A DNA stretch of 28,164 nt, from assembly GCA_004554395.1 (NCBI GenBank), contig SFMP01000001.1:1-28164 (forward strand), given 5' to 3'. Positions 1 to 5,723 of the stretch are shown here, one piece after another. Below the pieces are notes generated by a model that ran no database searches, had not been told where the DNA came from, and worked only from the letters and a program-made list of their open reading frames with translations. The stretch is from Myxococcales bacterium. Its GTDB lineage: Bacteria > Myxococcota_A > Bradymonadia > UBA4248. Made by a program: the position numbers and the translations under genes. The first letter of the stretch is position 1, and each line of letters opens with the position of its first letter.

Positions 1-203
1 GGCTGCGCTATGTGCTCACTATCGTTGCGCGCATACGCTCCGCATTGATTCGTCGCCTATGCCCGTTGGGCATACGTCGCCGGCTGCGCTATGTGCTCAC
101 TATCGTTGCGCGCATACGCTCCGCCTTTATTCGTCGCCTATGCCCTGCGGGCATACGTCGCCGGCTCCGCTATGTGCTCACTATCGTTGCGCGCATACGC
201 CCG
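1..203 (+). repeat. 81-bp tandem repeat built of CTAT...ATACG hairpins (locus 1)
   Basis: An 81-bp unit starts at 1 and 82 and again, partially, at 163. Each unit holds a 30-nt element starting CTATGTGCTC and ending TTGCGCGCATACG (8-37, 89-118, 170-199). Two units also hold a 20-nt perfect hairpin with stem TATGCCC/GGGCATA (57-76 and 138-157). The two hairpins differ only in the centre of the loop (GTT versus TGC). The linkers between elements are nearly identical from copy to copy. Because 81 is divisible by 3 and the unit has few stops, several forward frames stay open across it, but these show no protein character. I do not recognise the family; it resembles REP/BIME-type palindromic repeats in general form. 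It may continue to the left of the window. Confidence 0.85.
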
Positions 204-502
204 GCTTTTCTCCGTTCCTCTTCGCATCCGCCTTTGTCGACAAATCCTATCTCTTCCCAGCTTTTTTCCCATTTTTACTCGCACTCACACATGTGGCGAA
301 GCGTGTCGTAGCGATGTAAACGCATTTCTATATTCAATACAAAGGCTAAGGCGATTGCGGCAGAACTCGGGCGCAAAATGAAATAAAAATGATCTTTTCA
401 TAGCGACAATTCTTCGCTAAAAGGCGCCGTTCTTTGGGCGGCTAAGAGGTGCGCTTATGTGTGTCTCTATCGCCTTTTGTTCCACCCGATTTGGGAGGTC
501 GT
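204..502. other. Non-coding stretch upstream of the pot operon
   Basis: I see no convincing gene in about 300 bases. A pyrimidine-rich part (about 210-290) is followed by an A-rich part (about 375-395). I could not find a promoter with good -35 and -10 boxes at standard spacing, although the pot promoter must lie here or inside the leader region. A Shine-Dalgarno-like GGGAGG at 493-498 precedes a small open frame at 503. Confidence 0.5.
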
Positions 503-655
503 ATGTGTAGGAAGCTCGTCAAATTATTCGGTCCTCGCCGCACGCTGCGCTGTCTGCGTAGTGCTGCGATGCGTCGCAATCTGTCTATCGTCTTTGGGCG
601 CAACGTGCGCAAAACCCCGGCAAAAACATTATGGGTGCCCATCCCCATATTCTGA
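503..655 (+). CDS. Possible Arg-rich leader peptide upstream of potA (50 aa)
   Basis: This is a small frame with ATG at 503 preceded by GGGAGG (493-498, 4-nt spacing). The 50-residue product starts MCRKLVKLFGPRRTLRC and contains 9 Arg and 4 Lys with no acidic residue. It has no signal peptide and I recognise no domain. Its stop (653-655) lies 13 nt before the potA start, and the potA Shine-Dalgarno (GGAG, 660-663) begins 4 nt after the stop. A ribosome finishing this frame would therefore sit on the potA initiation site. Such an arrangement can support translational coupling or attenuation; leader peptides that control polyamine genes are known (for example SpeFL ahead of speF in E. coli), but there is no sequence match here. 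The frame could equally be chance in GC-rich leader DNA. Confidence 0.35.
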   Translation: MCRKLVKLFGPRRTLRCLRSAAMRRNLSIVFGRNVRKTPAKTLWVPIPIF

Positions 656-668
656 CTTCGGAGTAGTA

Positions 669-2258
669 ATGGAAGAGAGTAAGAAGATCATTCAAATAAA
701 AAACGTCGTCAAAAACTTCGATGATACAGTTGTCCTCAAGGGCGTTTCGCTCGATATATACGACAACGAATTTGTCACCCTTCTAGGCCCATCGGGGTGT
801 GGAAAGACGACTTTATTGCGCATTCTCGGTGGATTTGTCGATCCGTCGTCGGGCGAAGTCTTGTTTAACAACGAAGACATTCTCAGCCTCCCACCCTATA
901 AGCGCGATATCAATACGGTATTCCAAAAATACGCACTATTCCCGCATCTCAACGTCTACGATAACGTCGCCTTCGGTCTCAAACTCAAAAAAATGCCCAA
1001 AGACGTCATCGACCGAAAAGTGCGCCGAATGCTCAAACTCGTCAATCTCGACGATTACGGCAAGCGCAACATCAATGAGATGTCGGGGGGGCAACAACAG
1101 CGCATTGCCATTGCGCGCGCACTCGTCAACGAGCCTACCGTCCTCCTCCTCGACGAACCACTCGCCGCACTCGACCTCAAGCTCCGAAAAGAGATGCAAA
1201 TCGAGCTCAAGCGCATTCAACAAGAAGTTGGTATTACGTTTATATTCGTCACGCACGATCAAGAAGAAGCTCTCACGATGTCCGACAAAATCGTCGTCAT
1301 GAATAACGGCGAAATTCAACAAGTTGGAACACCGACCGATATATATAATGAACCGGCAAATCAATTCGTTGCAAACTTCATCGGCGAAACGAATATCATC
1401 GACGGCACGATCGTCGACGGCCATACAGTCCGCTTCGAAGATAAGAATTTTCCGTGCAATGCGGCAAAATCATACGATGCCGGTGCACTCGTCGACGTCG
1501 TCATTCGCCCAGAAGACCTCGACGTCGTTCCGCGCGAACAAGGCATGCTCAAAGGCATTGTCAAGAGCCAAGTCTTTCGCGGCATCTTCTACGATACACT
1601 CGTCGAAACGCGCCTTGGCACCTCGATTACCGTCAAAATGCACGTCTCCGAAGACAAGCCCGTCTTCAATCAAGAGGCAAATGAAAAGATCAGTGCAAAC
1701 AGCTTCTTTCTCGACTCCGACGACGTCGCCGAACTCGACGACGCTCGCATTATCGATTTGGCATCGGCCGAGGCTTGGAACAGCGAAGACGATTCGCCCG
1801 TCTCGATTAAAGAAGTACAATCCGACATCGCTAAAGAAGATGGCAAATATCACGTCACTTTTAAAACGGCTGCCGGCACGATGATTACCGTCGAAGCAAA
1901 CGTCGTTCACGCCAACCGAAAAGAAAGCACGCTGTTCAAAGAAGAAATCTATGCCATGAATTTCTTCGTCAAAACCGACGACATTCGCGATTCGATGGCG
2001 CTCGACACCGATTTGCGCACGTGGGCAAACGCCTCGGCTTGGTCTCTCGAAGACGGTGCCTCGGTCGCCATCGACCAAGTCAAATACGACTTCGATTGGG
2101 AAAATATTACACCAGGCGAGTATGATATAACGTTTGCAACCGAAGGGTATCAATATAAGGTTTCGACGACGAAAGAACTCCCCGAGGGCAGTGAAGTCGG
2201 TCTCATCTTCGACCCCGAAGATATTCACCTCATGGATCGGGAGGTTACACCAGGATGA
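669..2258 (+). CDS. potA: Spermidine/putrescine ABC transporter ATP-binding protein PotA, with an enlarged C-terminal region
   Basis: This is the ATPase of a polyamine importer, acting at the inner face of the membrane with PotB and PotC. The 529-residue product shows Walker A GPSGCGKT (40-47), Q-loop Gln86, signature MSGGQQQ (138-144), Walker B VLLLDEP (158-164), D-loop ALD and switch His196. A TOBE-type domain begins with VVIRPEDL (277-284) and VFRGIFYDT. It reaches its normal ending, VGLIFDPEDIHLM (510-522), only after about 170 extra residues. Those residues contain two similar blocks (about 344-413 and 430-503), each with an FF-x3-DD motif, an A-x-AW motif and a closing beta-rich segment. 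Ordinary PotA has about 370 residues. I chose ATG 669 because GGAG (660-663) sits 5 nt upstream and the ABC homology starts just after it; the frame continues open upstream to 459. It overlaps potB by 4 bp (ATGA). Confidence 0.96.
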   Translation: MEESKKIIQIKNVVKNFDDTVVLKGVSLDIYDNEFVTLLGPSGCGKTTLLRILGGFVDPSSGEVLFNNEDILSLPPYKRDINTVFQKYALFPHLNVYDNVAFGLKLKKMPKDVIDRKVRRMLKLVNLDDYGKRNINEMSGGQQQRIAIARALVNEPTVLLLDEPLAALDLKLRKEMQIELKRIQQEVGITFIFVTHDQEEALTMSDKIVVMNNGEIQQVGTPTDIYNEPANQFVANFIGETNIIDGTIVDGHTVRFEDKNFPCNAAKSYDAGALVDVVIRPEDLDVVPREQGMLKGIVKSQVFRGIFYDTLVETRLGTSITVKMHVSEDKPVFNQEANEKISANSFFLDSDDVAELDDARIIDLASAEAWNSEDDSPVSIKEVQSDIAKEDGKYHVTFKTAAGTMITVEANVVHANRKESTLFKEEIYAMNFFVKTDDIRDSMALDTDLRTWANASAWSLEDGASVAIDQVKYDFDWENITPGEYDITFATEGYQYKVSTTKELPEGSEVGLIFDPEDIHLMDREVTPG

Positions 2259-3091
2259 AAATGAACGCCTTTCGCATCATGACGTATCCATATATCGCAT
2301 GGATTACTGCCATGATCGTCATCCCGATGATCCTCATCTTGTTCTATGCTTTTACGATCGAGGGCAATGACGTCGTTAGTATTAAATTCTCGCTCGAAAA
2401 CTTTACGCGATTTGTCACCGATACGACGTTTTTGCGCGTCGTCGGTAAATCGCTTTGGATCGCCTTCTTGACGACGATCATCAGCATTATCATGGGCTAT
2501 CCTATCGCCTATATCATATCGAAAGCGCGCGGAAACCATGGCATCATATTGATATTATTGCTCACGCTCCCGACTTGGATCAACATGCTCGTGCGGACTT
2601 ATGCATGGATGGGCATTCTCCAAGAAGGCGGCATGTTGTCGAAATTATTGGCATTCTTGGGCTTCCCTGGGGTTTCGTTGTTATATACCGACTTTGCCGT
2701 CACTTTGGGCATGGTATATAACTTTTTGCCATTTATGATATTGCAGATTCATACGTCGCTGGCGAAGATGGACAACAGCCTGCTCGAGGCGGCGGCCGAC
2801 CTGGGCGCGAGCCGCTTTCAGAGCTTTTGGCGCGTCACATTCCCGCTTTCATTGCCCGGCGTCGTCAGCGGCATCACGCTCGTCTTCTTGCCTGCCGTCA
2901 GCTCGTTCTTCATTCCAAAGCTCTTGGGCGGCGGCCAATACGTCCTCGTCGGGAACGTCATCGAAAGTCAATTTTTGACCGCTGGCGACTGGAACTTCGG
3001 TTCGGCAATATCACTCATCATGGCTGTTGTCATTATTTTCTCGATGTGGTTGACGCGAAAAATCGACGTCCAACCTGGGAAGGAGGCTTAG
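2255..3091 (+). CDS. potB: Spermidine/putrescine ABC transporter permease PotB
   Basis: This is a 278-residue inner-membrane permease, about the usual PotB length, with roughly six hydrophobic segments, the first at about 15-33. The cytoplasmic EAA loop that docks on the ATPase is clear: EAAADLGASRFQSFWRVTFP at about 178-197, followed by LSLPGVVSG. The segment LLTLPTWINMLVRTYAWMGIL (about 102-122) is typical of PotB rather than PotC. The start codon lies inside the potA stop (ATGA overlap), indicating translational coupling, and potC begins 3 nt after its stop. It should form a heterodimeric channel with PotC, driven by PotA and fed by PotD. Confidence 0.95.
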   Translation: MKMNAFRIMTYPYIAWITAMIVIPMILILFYAFTIEGNDVVSIKFSLENFTRFVTDTTFLRVVGKSLWIAFLTTIISIIMGYPIAYIISKARGNHGIILILLLTLPTWINMLVRTYAWMGILQEGGMLSKLLAFLGFPGVSLLYTDFAVTLGMVYNFLPFMILQIHTSLAKMDNSLLEAAADLGASRFQSFWRVTFPLSLPGVVSGITLVFLPAVSSFFIPKLLGGGQYVLVGNVIESQFLTAGDWNFGSAISLIMAVVIIFSMWLTRKIDVQPGKEA

Positions 3092-3094
3092 ACG

Positions 3095-3904
3095 ATGAAT
3101 AAACGCTCCCGATTCTGGTCGATCTTGTCGAAGACGCTCATCGGCCTCGCCTTGCTCTTCTTCTATTTGCCCATCTTCTATATCATCGTCTTTTCGTTTA
3201 ACGGAAAGCGTTCGCTTACCGTCCTCGACGGCTTTTCGCTCCAATGGTACGAAAAGATGTTCAACGATCCGACGATGATGAGTTCGATTTGGTACACGAT
3301 TATCATCGCCGTCATCTCGACGATCGTGGCGACGATTTTTGGCACGATTACGGCTATTGGGCTTTCAAAAAGCGGTAAATTCTTGCGAAAAGCAACCGAA
3401 CGCGTCAATGAATTGCCCGTCATGAACCCCGATATCGTCACGGCGATTAGCCTGTTAATGCTCTTTTCGGCCCTCGCCGTGACAAAAGGCTTCGTGACAA
3501 TGTTATTGGCGCATATCATGTTTTGTACGCCATTTGTCATATTGTCGATTATGCCAAAATTGCGCACGCTCGATCCAAACCTCACCGATGCCGCTCTCGA
3601 CCTCGGGTGCACGCCGTTTCAAACGATGACCAAAGTCATCATTCCGCAGATCAAACCGAGTATTATTGCCGGCGCTCTCATCGCTTTTACGATGAGTTTT
3701 GACGATTTCGTCATTTCATATTTCGTGACGGGTAATGGCGTACAAAATATTTCTATCCTCGTCTATACGATGTCGAAGCGCATTAATCCATCGATTAACG
3801 CACTCTCGTCGATCGTTATCCTCATCATTACAGTCGCGTTGATTGCTGCAAATCTCATTCCGATTATTCGCCGCAAGGCGTTTAAATCGAAACAGACGCA
3901 GTAG
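3095..3904 (+). CDS. potC: Spermidine/putrescine ABC transporter permease PotC
   Basis: This is a 269-residue inner-membrane permease with N-terminal segment LIGLALLFFYLPIFYIIVFSF (about 16-36), as in PotC. The EAA loop is DAALDLGCTPFQTMTKVIIPQIKP (about 165-188). The segment AFTMSFDDFVISYF (about 197-210) is a strong PotC/PotI family signature. The start ATG is preceded by GGAGG within the end of potB, and only 3 nt separate the two genes. The C-terminus is a short basic tail (RRKAFKSKQ). Transcription may end or be processed in the hairpin-rich gap that follows before potD. Confidence 0.95.
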   Translation: MNKRSRFWSILSKTLIGLALLFFYLPIFYIIVFSFNGKRSLTVLDGFSLQWYEKMFNDPTMMSSIWYTIIIAVISTIVATIFGTITAIGLSKSGKFLRKATERVNELPVMNPDIVTAISLLMLFSALAVTKGFVTMLLAHIMFCTPFVILSIMPKLRTLDPNLTDAALDLGCTPFQTMTKVIIPQIKPSIIAGALIAFTMSFDDFVISYFVTGNGVQNISILVYTMSKRINPSINALSSIVILIITVALIAANLIPIIRRKAFKSKQTQ

Positions 3905-4244
3905 ATACTTTGTCGATATTTTTTCGGTATCGAGGCAATGGCGAATCGATGCGAATGGGCAGCGCGAGCGATGGGGCAGTGATGCGATGAAATGCGCACA
4001 GCGCAGGCGGATTGGGCGCCCAAATGCGACGCGTATTGAGCCCTCCCGTAGGGCGGGCGAGATAGCGGCGCCGCGTAGGCGTATTGAGCTCTTGCCGCCT
4101 TGGGCGGCAAGAGCGAGATAGCCGGAGCCACTGGCGTATCGGCTTTGCCGATAGCCAGTGCCCCAAAAAGCACCCGTCTAGGCGCATCGCGCGATCGACG
4201 TGCTCGGGCGATGGCGATTTGCCATGGTAAACGATAAAAAATAG
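3905..4244. repeat. Intergenic hairpin elements between potC and potD (locus 2)
   Basis: The gap contains three elements in reverse orientation, reading CGTAT...ATAG on this strand. Element A (4032-4065) has an 8-bp stem with one mismatch. Element B (4080-4121) has a perfect 12-bp stem, GCTCTTGCCGCC (4088-4099) pairing with 4103-4114 around loop TTG. Element C (4135-4154) has the 7-bp stem TATCGGC/GCCGATA, extended by CACTGGC/GCCAGTG (4129-4135 with 4154-4160) and broken only by a bulged G. A and B share the end sequences CGTATTGAG and CGAGATAG but have different stems. The 12-nt palindrome TTGGGCGCCCAA lies near 4013-4024. There is no gene in 3905-4361 and none of the hairpins is followed by a T-run. 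They could stabilise the upstream mRNA or attenuate transcription into potD; this is inference. Confidence 0.8.
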
Positions 4245-4272
4245 TTTCAAATTTTGATAAATTGCGTATGAT
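4245..4272 (+). promoter_or_regulatory. Candidate sigma70-type promoter for potD
   Basis: A good -10 box TATGAT (4267-4272) lies 16 nt after a weak -35 box TTTCAA (4245-4250), in an AT-rich stretch between the hairpin array and potD. It would start transcription about 80 nt before the potD ATG. This would allow the binding protein to be expressed separately from potABC. Confidence 0.4.
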
Positions 4273-4361
4273 TGCAACGATCGTGCATAGTTGCCTATGC
4301 CGATAAGTGGGGTGTTGACGGATGCGCATTTGTCGGCGCACAAAGCGTTTTGGAGGTAACA

Positions 4362-5459
4362 ATGAAAAGTGGAACGTTTTTTAAGGTCACAACAGTTTTG
4401 GTTGGCATGGGACTCGCGTTGTGTTTTGCAACGGCGTGTTCGAAAAAAGCCGACCAGAGCGCGGCGATTGAAAAGTATGGATCGAATACCCTCAAAATAT
4501 ATCTCCCTGGTGAGTATACAAGCGAAACATTGATTCCTAACTTTGAAAAGCAGTTTGGCGTCAAAGTCATCGTCGAGTTGTTCGATAGCAATGAAATGAT
4601 GTATGCAAAGGTGCAAGCGGGCGATAAATACGACGTGCTCATCCCGTCCGATTATATGATCGAACGACTGCTGGCGCAAAAGTTATTGCAACCGCTCGAC
4701 AAATCGGTCATGACCAATATGAAAGAACTCGACAAGGCCGTGTTGAATCTGTCGTTCGACCCTGATAATACGTATTCTATGCCGTATTTTTGGGGCAATG
4801 TCGGGCTGGTTTATAATAAAACAAAGGTCGACCCGAAAGTCATTGCCGAGCAAGGCTATGACATCTTGCTCAACACCGATTATGCCGGGCAAATCTATTG
4901 GTACGACTCCGAACGCGATAGTTTCATGGTGGCGCTCAAAGCACTTGGCTTCTCGATGAATTCCGAAAGCAAAGATGAAATCAACAAAGCATACGATTGG
5001 TTGCTCAAGATGAACGACACGATGAAACCGACGTATGTCACCGATGAAGTCATCGATAATATGTCGAATGGTTTGAAAAATATTGCCATCGTATATTCTG
5101 GCGACGCCGCATTTATATTAAATGAAAACAAAGATATGGATTATATTGCCCCGATGCAGGGCACAAACGTCTGGTATGACTCGATGGTGATTCCCGCAAA
5201 TGCCGAGAACCCGAAGCTCGCCAATGAATTCATCAATTACGTCATGTCGTATAAAGCGTCGTATGGCAATAGCGAGGCCGTTGGCTATGCCTCGCCGAAC
5301 GCGCGAGTTTTGACGGAGATGAAGGCGCCGGGCGCGATTTACGAGCACAATCGGGCGTATTTGCCGCGAGCGGGGTTCGAGAAAGATGAAATCTTCCACG
5401 ATAACGAGACGATTCGCGCGATGATTTCGGAGCTTTGGATCAAGGTAAAGGCGCATTAG
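4362..5459 (+). CDS. potD: Spermidine/putrescine-binding lipoprotein PotD
   Basis: This is the substrate-binding component of the polyamine importer, 365 residues, close to the family norm. The start at 4362 is preceded by TGGAGG (4351-4356). The N-terminus is a lipoprotein signal: a basic start, a hydrophobic core and lipobox ATAC with Cys26. The mature part begins NTLKIYLPGEYTSETLIPNFEKQFG and contains DVLIPSDYMIERL and PYFWGNVGLVYNKT (about 141-154), all typical of PotD/PotF solute-binding proteins. The lipid anchor suggests it is tethered rather than freely periplasmic as in E. coli. It follows potC after a 457-bp gap and ends at a likely terminator (5510-5537). Confidence 0.95.
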   Translation: MKSGTFFKVTTVLVGMGLALCFATACSKKADQSAAIEKYGSNTLKIYLPGEYTSETLIPNFEKQFGVKVIVELFDSNEMMYAKVQAGDKYDVLIPSDYMIERLLAQKLLQPLDKSVMTNMKELDKAVLNLSFDPDNTYSMPYFWGNVGLVYNKTKVDPKVIAEQGYDILLNTDYAGQIYWYDSERDSFMVALKALGFSMNSESKDEINKAYDWLLKMNDTMKPTYVTDEVIDNMSNGLKNIAIVYSGDAAFILNENKDMDYIAPMQGTNVWYDSMVIPANAENPKLANEFINYVMSYKASYGNSEAVGYASPNARVLTEMKAPGAIYEHNRAYLPRAGFEKDEIFHDNETIRAMISELWIKVKAH

Positions 5460-5509
5460 CGTAAAGAAAACGCACGTTGCGCAAAGAAAAGCCGCGTAGT
5501 TGTGTATGG

Positions 5510-5537
5510 TGGGGGGCAAGTCCCCCCAGTTCTTTTT
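5510..5537 (+). terminator. Rho-independent terminator after potD
   Basis: The stem TGGGGGG (5510-5516) pairs with CCCCCCA (5522-5528) around loop CAAGT, followed 4 nt later by TTTTT (5533-5537). It lies 50 nt after the potD stop and closes the pot unit. Confidence 0.7.
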
Positions 5538-5656
5538 CGATATTATGCGCATCTACTGCGTCAGCGTCGCCACTCAGACGGCGGAAACGTACGAATTCCC
5601 ATCACCGAGCATGTGATGGATGGTATTCACAAGCCTCGCGCTGTATTTTTAAGCAT

Positions 5657-5685
5657 TTGAATATTGTAGAAATATCCTGTATGCT
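5657..5685 (+). promoter_or_regulatory. Candidate sigma70-type promoter for the repeat/vWA lipoprotein
   Basis: TTGAAT (5657-5662), a 17-nt spacer and TATGCT (5680-5685) make a respectable promoter. It would start transcription about 30 nt before the start codon at 5724, which is preceded by GGAGG (5715-5719). Confidence 0.5.
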
Positions 5686-5723
5686 GGAAGGTGTTTCGTT
5701 TTCTCAAACGCTTTGGAGGTGAT

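Noticed and set aside
12..381. Three overlapping forward reading frames of 86-99 codons at the left end
   Set aside because: They run through the 81-bp tandem repeat, whose length is a multiple of 3. The same repeat is open in several frames, with no Shine-Dalgarno, no domain and no codon bias.
459..668. An N-terminal extension of PotA starting at 459
   Set aside because: The 70 extra residues have no similarity to ABC proteins, and ATG 669 has a proper Shine-Dalgarno directly before the conserved ABC domain.
1470..2228. A 252-codon frame on the minus strand within potA
   Set aside because: It mirrors the GAC/GTC-rich coding strand; potA is clearly the real gene and the antisense product has no recognisable features.
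4032..4160. Integron attC sites, because of fixed ends around variable palindromes
   Set aside because: The ends CTAT/ATACG do not match the attC core GTTRRRY and its partner, no integrase or gene cassettes are present, and elements occur as tight arrays.
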